Source: Promethearchaeota archaeon
GTDB taxonomy: Archaea; Asgardarchaeota; Lokiarchaeia; Sigynarchaeales; SOKP01
Direction: 5' to 3'
DNA: 6,152 nucleotides
Assembly (NCBI GenBank): GCA_014729315.1
Contig: WJKD01000223.1
Span: 1 to 6,152, forward strand
The notes beneath the pieces were generated by a model, which had not been told where the DNA came from, did not search any database, and worked only from the letters and a program-made list of their open reading frames with translations. Shown here piece after piece: positions 1-6,152 of the stretch; the first letter of the stretch is position 1; each line of letters starts with the position of its first letter. The position numbers were made by a program, and so were the translations under genes.

Positions 1-60
1 AAATCTCTTTCGGTTCCGTTTGAGCTGACGTGCCGCGTATAAACCTTTAGGTTTTCCCAT
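1..60 (-). CDS. rps12: Ribosomal protein uS12 (S12), N-terminal fragment
   Basis: The first 20 codons of a minus-strand gene that continues beyond the left edge. The translation begins MGKPKGLYAARQLKRNRKRF, which matches the start of archaeal uS12 (a glycine/basic opening, then a G-L-[FY]-A-A-R-[KQ]-L core and a basic run). uS12 sits at the decoding centre of the small ribosomal subunit and helps monitor codon-anticodon pairing. The ATG at 58-60 is preceded in frame by a TAG stop four codons upstream, and AGGT (68-71 on the plus strand as acct) lies 7 bases ahead as a ribosome binding site. A TTG two codons upstream is possible but less likely. The position directly after nusA is the standard archaeal order, which strengthens the call despite the short fragment. 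The conserved PNSA loop lies outside the window. Confidence 0.85.
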   Translation of the reverse strand, partial: MGKPKGLYAARQLKRNRKRF

Positions 61-106
61 TTGCAATACCTAATTTATCAAAAGTAAATTAATTAATATT
101 AATCTA

Positions 107-116
107 AAATATATTT
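107..116 (-). promoter_or_regulatory. Candidate TATA box for the uS12 transcript
   Basis: On the minus strand this reads AAATATATTT with a purine-rich GAAGG just upstream, resembling an archaeal BRE/TATA element. It would place transcription start near position 85, giving a leader of about 25 bases that includes the AGGT ribosome binding site. The surrounding spacer is very A+T-rich, so chance matches are likely. The 94-base gap after nusA makes a separate promoter reasonable but unproven. Confidence 0.3.
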
Positions 117-154
117 CCTTCAACTTAAAATTTATGAATAGCGAAAAATTTTAC

Positions 155-628
155 TCAATTTTTCGTATTGATAATCACATTATCTACTTCAAAATGGCGC
201 AGAACTAATTTCTTGATTTTCTTAATCATTGATCCGTCCTTCCCGATAGCTTTTCCTCTGTCTTGAGGTCTTACAGAAATAATTACCGTCTTTTTTTGAT
301 TTCGTCCTTCTTTTATTTCAATATTCTCCACTTTAATTGAATTTTTTGCCGTGTTGAGAATAAATTGAATAAATTCGTCTAAGCGATTGGAGAATGGAAT
401 AACATCAATTTTTTTTTGAAGCTTCGCCGTGAGATCTTTGACATGTTCTCCCGCCTTTCCAATAGCCTTTCCAACATCTCGCTTTTTCACGAGAAAAATA
501 ATAATGTCCTTATGATTTTCAGGGGAATGATAAGTAAGACAATCCTTTATAATTGCTCCTGAAATGTTATTAAACAAGGAAATGAGTTCCATGGATTCTC
601 GGTCGATTTTGATATTCTTTTTTAACAT
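155..628 (-). CDS. nusA: Archaeal NusA-like transcription factor (two KH domains)
   Basis: This encodes 157 residues, close to the ~140-150 usual for archaeal NusA, which keeps the two RNA-binding KH domains and lacks the bacterial N-terminal polymerase-binding and S1 domains. Both KH GxxG loops are visible: GKAG at about residues 57-60 within V-G-K-A-I-G-K-A-G, and GKDG at about 129-132 within R-G-K-A-I-G-K-D-G. The ending R-H-F-x-V-D-N-V-I-I is a family signature. The protein is thought to bind nascent RNA and act in termination/elongation, although its archaeal role is less well defined than in bacteria. I chose the ATG at 626-628 because GTGATC, complementary to the 16S 3' end, lies 9 bases upstream. 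A GTG at 641-643 would add five residues. The next in-frame ATG at 590-592 would remove conserved N-terminal sequence. The gene starts 21 bases after L30e ends, so the two are probably cotranscribed. Confidence 0.93.
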   Translation of the reverse strand: MLKKNIKIDRESMELISLFNNISGAIIKDCLTYHSPENHKDIIIFLVKKRDVGKAIGKAGEHVKDLTAKLQKKIDVIPFSNRLDEFIQFILNTAKNSIKVENIEIKEGRNQKKTVIISVRPQDRGKAIGKDGSMIKKIKKLVLRHFEVDNVIINTKN

Positions 629-649
629 CTTTTGCTTGATCACGTCTGA

Positions 650-1030
650 TTAATTTCTTTTGTTCATTAATGACTTCAGTTCTGAATCGCCATAATCTTC
701 AATTCCAATAATTGATATCATATATGGCTTTGCCATAGCTAATCCTAAATCCCACGAGCTTCCCTTATATTTATGGATGAACAATTCGTTATCCATTAAA
801 GAATTCAAATAATTAAGTTCGTTAACTAATTCTGCGGGACAATTATTTGCGATAATAATCATTTTAAATGGATTTCTTCGAAGTGCTTTTAATACTTGTT
901 TCTTACCGTAAATAATTGATCCAGTTTTATATGCTACTTTAATGTTTGTGTCGATGTCAAATTCTTTCTTTTTCTTACGAGTTGTGTCCACAGTTCGTGC
1001 CGCACTTTTAGGTGTTCTTCTTCGAGCCAT
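650..1030 (-). CDS. rpl30e: Ribosomal protein L30e with basic N-terminal extension
   Basis: This encodes 126 residues. Residues ~25-117 match the L30e/L7Ae fold: T-G-S-I-I-Y-G-K-K-Q-V-L-K-A-L (36-50), the A-N-N-C-P segment (61-65) that contacts kink-turn RNA in this family, and a conserved end I-E-D-Y-G-D-S-E-L. L30e is a large-subunit protein in archaea and eukaryotes, and its place between rpoA2 and nusA is typical. Archaeal L30e is usually about 100 residues and starts near the first beta/alpha element. Here some 24 residues rich in Arg and Lys precede it (MARRRTPKSAARTV, then R-K-K-K-K). The ATG at 1028-1030 is supported by AGAAGGA (1037-1043) 6 bases upstream. A TTG at 1046-1048 would add six residues but would overlap that ribosome binding site, so I reject it. 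The extension probably contacts rRNA (inference). Confidence 0.92.
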   Translation of the reverse strand: MARRRTPKSAARTVDTTRKKKKEFDIDTNIKVAYKTGSIIYGKKQVLKALRRNPFKMIIIANNCPAELVNELNYLNSLMDNELFIHKYKGSSWDLGLAMAKPYMISIIGIEDYGDSELKSLMNKRN

Positions 1031-1080
1031 TGCAGTTCCTTCTTTCAATACTATTTATGAAAATTGTTGTTCATTAATAA

Positions 1081-1090
1081 AAATATAAAA
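1081..1090 (-). promoter_or_regulatory. Candidate TATA box for the L30e-NusA transcript
   Basis: On the minus strand this reads TTTTATATTT inside the 155-base spacer between the end of A'' and the start of L30e. It would start transcription near 1060 and give a leader of about 30 bases containing the strong AGAAGGA site. The long spacer favours a separate promoter. The motif is weakly informative in such A+T-rich sequence. Confidence 0.3.
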
Positions 1091-1185
1091 ATGTAAATAC
1101 TTAATCATTTTAATTTTTTATGCAAATTAGTGCTAAGTTTAGGATTTTAAACGTGAAGAAATAATAATAAAATTTGGAAAGCACT

Positions 1186-2385
1186 TTATTTTTTCAATTT
1201 TTCCAGTGTTTGGAGATTTTGATCTAGGTCCATCATAATTTGTACACTGCCAGTTCCGCATCTCGGGGCCGTTTGTCCAACGATAACATTCTCTGGAATC
1301 CCCATAAGTCTTTCTTCTTCTCCATATAAGCCCGCGTCCAATAGTTGGTTTACAGTGACTTCAAAAGCTGCTCTCGCAAATACGCTTGATTTAGAACCCG
1401 AAATACCATGTCTGCCTATTGATTGTATTGTTCCAGTAGAACACATGAGATCAGAGAGGATTAATAGGTGTCGTAAATCCACATCAAGACCTTGTTGCTC
1501 TAGTACTTTTTGAGCCTCTCGAATTATCATGCTACGAGCGGCTTCGATCCCGAATAATTTCTCAACTTCGTGAAGATGGTTTGAAACAGTTCGAGATGCG
1601 TCCACTCCTTCGATTTGTACTACTCCATATAGATTCGTTCCTTCAGTTTTTATGACCCATTCCTTTCTATCGTCAGAAGGAGCAAGTAGACCTCTTTTTA
1701 CGCCTCTTATCCCTTTTACTACTTTTTTTAAGATTTTCTCTCTCATTTTTTGAAGACTTTGAAGATCCTCTATTTGCGGATCGATTATTACGGAACTTCC
1801 TTCTCTTTTAATAGTACCTTTTTTCTTATAGCGCTTCAATAAGTTAGGGATTTCATCCATATCAATTCCCTTGCTTTCACATATTTCAGGAATAAGATTT
1901 ATAACAATATTCCAATTTACAAAATCTAAATCAACATCGTGCGTTATTTGCTCGATTCTTATTTGCTCAATTCGATTATGAACTGAAATTGCAGTTTCTT
2001 CCGATTCTGCGTACCCTTCTTCGAGGAATACTTCCATTTGAGGAGTGCTCGGAAACCTACGAGCATCAACAATTTCTATCAACCGAGGCAATCCCTGCGT
2101 AACAGAAAACTCTTCTACACCCGCATAATGGAACGTTCTGAGCGTCATTTGTGTGCCTGGTTCCCCAATTGATTGAGCTGCGACTGTTCCTACTGGTTCC
2201 GAAGTTTCTACTACTGCGTTATTAAAATTAATGTAAATTTTATTTAGTAAGTATTCGAGTTGTTCTTCTTCTAAATCTTCGTCCTTTATTTTATTCTTAA
2301 TGGTTTCGATTAAATCTTTCGGAATACCATCTTCCTGTAAGACTTTTAAATTCTCTTCCAATATTTTAGCTGTTACCTTTCCCAT
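1186..2385 (-). CDS. rpoA2: DNA-directed RNA polymerase subunit A''
   Basis: This encodes 399 residues, the normal length for archaeal A'', the C-terminal part of the largest subunit (equivalent to the end of bacterial beta' and eukaryotic Rpb1). It pairs with A' to form the catalytic core. Residues ~63-100 hold the trigger loop region: [16 protein letters not shown], then [11 protein letters not shown] (79-89) with the Gln, Leu and His residues that contact the incoming nucleotide in the family. [15 protein letters not shown] follows (95-109). A middle region of clamp/jaw character contains [10 protein letters not shown] (260-269). The C-terminal conserved block runs [16 protein letters not shown] (327-342) to [12 protein letters not shown] (368-379). 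The start ATG at 2383-2385 has AAGGTT (2392-2397) 6 bases upstream. It follows A' by 44 bases with no convincing promoter between, so the two are probably one transcript. No motif appears broken. Confidence 0.97.
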   Translation of the reverse strand: MGKVTAKILEENLKVLQEDGIPKDLIETIKNKIKDEDLEEEQLEYLLNKIYINFNNAVVETSEPVGTVAAQSIGEPGTQMTLRTFHYAGVEEFSVTQGLPRLIEIVDARRFPSTPQMEVFLEEGYAESEETAISVHNRIEQIRIEQITHDVDLDFVNWNIVINLIPEICESKGIDMDEIPNLLKRYKKKGTIKREGSSVIIDPQIEDLQSLQKMREKILKKVVKGIRGVKRGLLAPSDDRKEWVIKTEGTNLYGVVQIEGVDASRTVSNHLHEVEKLFGIEAARSMIIREAQKVLEQQGLDVDLRHLLILSDLMCSTGTIQSIGRHGISGSKSSVFARAAFEVTVNQLLDAGLYGEEERLMGIPENVIVGQTAPRCGTGSVQIMMDLDQNLQTLEKLKK

Positions 2386-2429
2386 ACTTTTAACCTTTTT
2401 TTAATTTTATTCTTGATCGTTAAATTTTA

Positions 2430-5408
2430 TTAATTCTCAATATCTCCAAACTTTTCTTCTTTCCATTGTAAGTATCCTTTAGTAATTTTCCCCCGCCATA
2501 TTGCGTGTTTCCCTCTTTCAGTTTCGTATAAATGCTGTAAAGCATCTTCATCTTTGGGAACTTCTTCCTTCTTTTCTTCCTTCACTTCTTCTACTCTTTC
2601 AGGTTTTTTGGTTTTGGGTTTCTTTTTTTCAGCTGGCTTCTTTGCCTTTTTTGGTTTTTTTTCTTGTTTTTTCGGTAGTTCTTTTAATTTTTCCTCTATT
2701 TCGTCTAAATCCAAAGCCTTTGCCTTTAATAACAATACGTCTAAGTTTACGGCTTTTCCGTGATCTGTATGCATAGGATCAACGCCATCGTCGCCGAAAT
2801 GGAATTGAACAATATTTTTATCGGAAGTCCGAACAGTACCATCATTTTCTATAACTAAATCTTGAAGGGCATTAACCAATCTTCTCTGCATATAACCCGA
2901 TGTACTAGTACGAACGGCAGTATCGACTAATCCTTCCCTACCTCCCATCGCGTGAAAGAAGAATTCAGCTGGTTTCAGACCGTTTCTGTAAGAAGAAGAA
3001 ACAAATCCTCGTGACTTAGGAGTTAAATCTTCTACTCTAAAATGAGGTAAGGTTCGCTGACTATAGCCTCTATTTATACGTTCGCCTCTAATTGCTTGTT
3101 GTCCTACAACGGCGGACATTTGACCAAGATTTAAGATGTTTCCTCTCGCTCCCGACTTGGTCATTATGACCGAATGTGCTTCGTCTCCAATATATTCTGC
3201 TGCTGTTTCTTCTGCTTTTTTACGCGCTTCTGCTAAAAGCTGCCTGATTCTCAGTTCCAAGGTTTCTCTGAGGGAACGACCAGGAGCTCTTTTTAATATC
3301 TTTGTATCGTTTTCGTTAAAAGCAGTAATAAGTGTTCCAGCTTCTTTTTCCGCTTCATTCAAAATTGATTGTATTTCTTCAAAAGCTTTTCCTTTTACAT
3401 AAACTTCGTCTAAACCCATTGTCATTCCGTTCTTACGAATCACATAAAGCAGCATTTTTGTTGCGTTATCTAAGAATTCGCGTCCCTTCGCATTTCCGTG
3501 ATCTTTAATAATTCTCTGTAATATACTATTGGACTGCATCGCACCAAAAGAGTTTTCGTCGATTGTGCCGGTCACCAAAACGCCGTTCTTAATCGTTACA
3601 TAAGCATCAAATGGGCAATTCATTTCCTTACATTCTTCACCCTCTTTTGTAAAACATTTTTTACAAAATTTCGAACGTACTCTGATATTAAGATCGTTTG
3701 GAAATAATGTGCTAAAAATTTGTTTACCAGAATACATAGGTTCTGGGTCCGTAGCTATAGGTTCTAACTCGTCAAGAGAAAATTCAGGGTTAGTATCGTA
3801 TACACCTCCCATAAAAAGAAGTTTTAGTGTATCTTTTTTATTAAAAATCGATTCTTTACTTGTAAACTGAAATACGCTCGAGATAAAATCTTGAATTCCT
3901 CCTAAGATAGGGCCTCCAAAGCGAGGGGATAAGATGTTTTCTTGAACTTTCAGCAGCATTTCTGCTTCGGTACGAGCCTCTTCGCTCTGAGGCACGTGTA
4001 AGTTCATCTCATCTCCATCAAAGTCCGCGTTATAAGGAGGACATACGGTAAGATTCAATCGGAAAGTTTTTCCATTCATTATCTTTACCTCATGCGCCAT
4101 AATAGACATTCGATGTAAGGAGGGTTGCCTGTTAAACAGAACTAAATCTCCTTTATTTAAATGTCTCTCAACCGTAAAGCCCGGGGCTAACATATCGGCA
4201 ATAAGTTTTCGATTTTTAACATATCGAAGATCAATCCTTTTTCTATCGTTTCTTATAATATAATTAGCGCCAGGGTGCCTATTAGGACCGTTCAAAACTA
4301 GTTGTTTCATTTCTTCAATATTCCAATCGTTCACATTTGTTGGAATAGTTAAAATTCGAGCAATCTTTTTTGGAACTCCTACATCGTTAATACTTATGTA
4401 AGGATTAGGAGATATGACGCTTCGTGCAGAAAAGTCAACTCTTTTTCCACTTAGATTACTTCTAAATCTTCCTTCTTTACCTTTAAGTCTTTGAGTTAAA
4501 GTTCGTAAGGCTCTGCCCGAACGATGTCTCGCAGGTGGAATCCCAGAGACTTGGTTATCAAAATAAGTAGTTATGTGATATTGTAATAGTTCCCATAAAT
4601 CCTCAACAATTAAATGCGGCGCACCCGCATCAATATTTTCCCTTAATCTTTGATTAATTCGAATTACATCAACAAGTTTATGAGTTAAATCGTCTTCTGA
4701 ACGAATCCCGCTGTCTAACGTAATTGAAGGTCTCGCACACACGGGAGGAATCGGAAGAACGGTAAATATTACCCATTCTAATCTCGCGTTTTCTGGAGAA
4801 ATTCCGAGAATTCTAAGATCAGAATCTGTTATTTTTTTGAGGCGCTCCAATATTTCAATCGGAGTAATTCTATGGGATCCTTTATTTTCTTCTTCTTCGT
4901 AAAAAGTAGTAGGTTTCTCAATAATTATTTTTTTCTTTTTTGCTCCGCAATAAGGACAAATTTTTGACTTTCTTGCCTTCTTAAAGACAATCTTGGTAAA
5001 ATCTTCGTCGCCTTCAAAATAGATCTTTCGATGTCGTCTCTGTTCGTCGCGAAATCTCTCTTTTTCTTCTTCGGACAACATCAATTTAGAACACTCAGGA
5101 CAAATCGAGCGTAATACTTTTAGAACTTTTTTAGCATACCCTACATGAATAACGGGTCTTGCAAGTTCAATATGACCAAAATGGCCCATACAATTACTTA
5201 CCAGATTTCCACAAGTTTGGCATCGTTGACCAGGTTCTATCGTTCCTAATCTCTGATCCATCAAACCTGACGGAATAGGTAATCCATCTTCGTCGTAAGT
5301 ATCAGCAGTAATAATTCTTGCGGCGGACATTTTACGGATCTCGTCTGGACTTAATAATCCAAACTTGATCTTTTCAATCATTTTCGTGCGAGAATAAGTA
5401 TAACTCAT
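2430..5408 (-). CDS. rpoA1: DNA-directed RNA polymerase subunit A' with long C-terminal extension
   Basis: This encodes 992 residues. Archaeal A' is usually about 870-910, and the excess is a tail after residue ~890. In order: clamp zinc ligands C63-x2-C66...C73-x2-H76; a second zinc site C103-x2-C106 and C151-x2-C154; the switch/rudder region G-R-F-R-S-N-L-S-G-K-R-V-D-F-S-A-R (313-329); the active-site NADFDGDEM (460-468) whose Asp 462, 464 and 466 bind catalytic magnesium; a compact C582/C585/C593/C598 cluster; the funnel; and the bridge helix region K-P-A-E-F-F-F-H-A-M-G-G-R-E-G-L-V-D-T-A-V-R-T (812-834, spaced with hyphens). The conserved core ends near D-D-G-V-D-P-M (873-879) and G-K-A-V-N-L-D (884-890). 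The tail then has a Lys/Pro/Glu-rich stretch (~909-950) and a compact end motif (965-982). The start ATG at 5406-5408 gives MSYTYSRTKM, a plausible family N-terminus. The ribosome binding site is weak (GATGATGAT), which fits a short-leader mRNA. rpoB, normally just upstream, is absent here. Confidence 0.97.
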   Translation of the reverse strand: MSYTYSRTKMIEKIKFGLLSPDEIRKMSAARIITADTYDEDGLPIPSGLMDQRLGTIEPGQRCQTCGNLVSNCMGHFGHIELARPVIHVGYAKKVLKVLRSICPECSKLMLSEEEKERFRDEQRRHRKIYFEGDEDFTKIVFKKARKSKICPYCGAKKKKIIIEKPTTFYEEEENKGSHRITPIEILERLKKITDSDLRILGISPENARLEWVIFTVLPIPPVCARPSITLDSGIRSEDDLTHKLVDVIRINQRLRENIDAGAPHLIVEDLWELLQYHITTYFDNQVSGIPPARHRSGRALRTLTQRLKGKEGRFRSNLSGKRVDFSARSVISPNPYISINDVGVPKKIARILTIPTNVNDWNIEEMKQLVLNGPNRHPGANYIIRNDRKRIDLRYVKNRKLIADMLAPGFTVERHLNKGDLVLFNRQPSLHRMSIMAHEVKIMNGKTFRLNLTVCPPYNADFDGDEMNLHVPQSEEARTEAEMLLKVQENILSPRFGGPILGGIQDFISSVFQFTSKESIFNKKDTLKLLFMGGVYDTNPEFSLDELEPIATDPEPMYSGKQIFSTLFPNDLNIRVRSKFCKKCFTKEGEECKEMNCPFDAYVTIKNGVLVTGTIDENSFGAMQSNSILQRIIKDHGNAKGREFLDNATKMLLYVIRKNGMTMGLDEVYVKGKAFEEIQSILNEAEKEAGTLITAFNENDTKILKRAPGRSLRETLELRIRQLLAEARKKAEETAAEYIGDEAHSVIMTKSGARGNILNLGQMSAVVGQQAIRGERINRGYSQRTLPHFRVEDLTPKSRGFVSSSYRNGLKPAEFFFHAMGGREGLVDTAVRTSTSGYMQRRLVNALQDLVIENDGTVRTSDKNIVQFHFGDDGVDPMHTDHGKAVNLDVLLLKAKALDLDEIEEKLKELPKKQEKKPKKAKKPAEKKKPKTKKPERVEEVKEEKKEEVPKDEDALQHLYETERGKHAIWRGKITKGYLQWKEEKFGDIEN

Positions 5409-5442
5409 AAAATCTTATCATCATCCATATAGAATTTTTTAA

Positions 5443-5451
5443 TATTTATAA
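5443..5451 (-). promoter_or_regulatory. Candidate TATA box for the A'-A'' transcript
   Basis: On the minus strand this reads TTATAAATA, a good match to the archaeal TATA consensus, 35 bases ahead of the A' start codon. Transcription would begin around 5420 and give a leader of roughly 10-17 bases, in keeping with the lack of a strong ribosome binding site. It is the best placed of the candidate promoters here. If it is real, A' is the first gene of its transcript and is not read through from an rpoB gene. Confidence 0.4.
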
Positions 5452-5835
5452 TTAATTTAAGATAACAAAATCTGTAGTTCATAGAAGAAAACCCTCTCTT
5501 CTTTTTCTGTGCTGAGAAATTTTTAAAAAATAGGATAGAAAACACTCCACTGTGAGATAAAAAATATACTAAAAAATAAAAATTTTATGGTTTTTGTTAT
5601 TGACTGATAATTCTTTTGCGAATTTTATAGAATAAACAACACTTATTACCCATTTTCTCTCTATTTCTACAAAATTCAAATATTTACACGCGACATAAAA
5701 TATCTTGAAAACAAAAGAGAAGAGATCCAACTAAGTTAACTAAAATTATCAACAAATTAACTATAGACATTATGGTTATGAGACATTATTAAATCTTTAA
5801 TTAGATTTTTTATGAAAGAAGTTTTTCTTAAAAAA

Positions 5836-5844
5836 TTTTATTTA
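5836..5844 (+). promoter_or_regulatory. Candidate TATA box for the divergent membrane-protein gene
   Basis: This reads TTTTATTTA, preceded by an A-run that could serve as a BRE. Its centre is about 30 bases before the ATG at 5870, so transcription would begin at or just before the start codon. That predicts a leaderless mRNA, which agrees with the absence of a separated ribosome binding site. The region is A+T-rich, so the match is only suggestive. Confidence 0.33.
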
Positions 5845-5869
5845 GAGCATCATAATACTATACTAAGTG

Positions 5870-6152
5870 ATGAAAGAAAACGCTTTATTAAAGAAAAAAG
5901 TAATCATCTTTTTTATTCAAATTAGCATCCTTAGTTTAATTCTCTTTATTTTTAATTACGAGTATCAGTTAAATCTTGACAGAACCATATCTCAAGAAAG
6001 AGAACAAATTATTCAATATTTAGCAAATTTAATTCTTTACGAAGATACTAGATCAAGTTTGCTATTTTTGTTTGTTTCTTGGACTTTAATTTCTCTTATC
6101 CCTATTTTAATATTTAGAAATTACAGGAAATCGTATTCGATGAATTTGACGA
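5870..6152 (+). CDS. Unrecognised protein with two membrane segments, 3' end missing
   Basis: An open frame of 94 codons that runs off the right edge. I do not recognise the family. The N-terminus is MKENALLKKK, a short basic stretch. A strongly hydrophobic segment follows at residues ~11-28 (VIIFFIQISILSLILFIF), then a polar loop (~29-61) with D, R, E and Q, then a second hydrophobic segment at ~62-82 containing S-W-T-L-I-S-L-I-P, then a basic R-N-Y-R-K. The basic-inside rule places both ends in the cytoplasm with a loop of about 33 residues outside. This layout occurs in sensor proteins such as two-helix histidine kinases, but no catalytic domain is visible, so function is open. An in-frame TAA lies two codons before the ATG, with one GTG between that could also start. 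The gene is divergent from A' and probably unrelated to it. Confidence 0.6.
   Translation, partial: MKENALLKKKVIIFFIQISILSLILFIFNYEYQLNLDRTISQEREQIIQYLANLILYEDTRSSLLFLFVSWTLISLIPILIFRNYRKSYSMNLT

Larger units (their letters stand above)
5409..5869. other. A+T-rich intergenic region between divergent genes
   Basis: A 461-base gap between A' (leftward) and a membrane-protein gene (rightward), where most archaea have rpoH and rpoB. It contains candidate TATA boxes at each end and short direct repeats near 5736-5789. I find no tRNA, no clear structured RNA and no recognisable remnant of rpoB or rpoH. A minus-strand frame is open from 5584 to the A' start (46 codons if started at the GTG 5543-5545), but its product resembles nothing I know. 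A 37-codon plus-strand frame at 5812-5925 overlaps the next gene and is probably chance. Confidence 0.7.

Noticed and set aside
1129..1185. Six-base inverted repeat AGTGCT/AGCACT and a 5-bp stem at 1137-1152 downstream of A''
   Set aside because: The stems are too short and A+T-rich and the first loop is 45 bases. There is no clean T-run following on the minus strand, so I do not call a terminator or structured RNA.
2386..2429. Possible promoter between A' and A''
   Set aside because: The spacer is only 44 bases, with no good TATA match at a proper distance. Cotranscription with A' is simpler.
2501..2776. Plus-strand open frame antisense to the A' tail, with a second overlapping one at 2554-2763
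   Set aside because: Its Phe/Leu/Ser-rich product is the antisense reading of the Lys/Glu-rich tail of A'. The low-complexity codons of the tail remove stops on the other strand. No ribosome binding site or family resemblance.
3136..3402. Plus-strand open frame inside A'
   Set aside because: It lies opposite a strongly conserved A' coding region and looks like a shadow of it.
5866..5872. GTGATGA resembling a C/D box RNA box C
   Set aside because: It coincides with the start codon of the membrane-protein gene, and I find no properly spaced box D, C' or D' set around it.
5812..5925. 37-codon plus-strand frame overlapping the membrane-protein gene start
   Set aside because: No ribosome binding site, no recognisable product, and it overlaps a better frame. 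Its length is compatible with chance.

Overview
The window comes from an A+T-rich archaeon. It carries the conserved archaeal transcription/translation cluster, read on the minus strand from high to low coordinates: RNA polymerase subunit A' (rpoA1), subunit A'' (rpoA2), ribosomal protein L30e, the archaeal two-KH-domain NusA, and the first 20 codons of ribosomal protein uS12. The split largest subunit, the short KH-only NusA and an L30e between them are established archaeal traits. Bacteria have a single beta' subunit and a longer NusA, and have no L30e in this position. I cannot fix the lineage from the sequence alone. The long charged tails would fit a large-proteome group such as Asgard archaea, but that is a guess.

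Layout: 1-60 is uS12 (partial, runs off the left edge). 61-154 is a spacer with a candidate promoter. 155-628 is NusA. 650-1030 is L30e. 1031-1185 is a spacer with a candidate promoter. 1186-2385 is A''. 2386-2429 is a short spacer. 2430-5408 is A'. 5409-5869 is a 461-base A+T-rich gap between divergent genes. From 5870 to the right edge a plus-strand gene begins; it encodes a protein with two predicted membrane segments and is cut by the window end.

A' and A'' together form the catalytic centre of RNA polymerase: A' holds the NADFDGD metal site and bridge helix, A'' the trigger loop. NusA is an RNA-binding protein associated with transcription, and L30e and uS12 belong to the ribosome. Spacing suggests three transcription units, A'-A'', L30e-NusA and uS12-onward, which could also be linked by read-through.

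Most of the window is ordinary core machinery. The points worth attention are a roughly 100-residue C-terminal extension on A' with a Lys/Pro/Glu-rich linker and a compact Trp/Arg/Lys-containing end motif, the absence of rpoB and rpoH from their usual place directly upstream of A', a compact four-Cys cluster inside A', and a basic N-terminal extension on L30e. I see no CRISPR array, tRNA, rRNA, insertion sequence or defence system.
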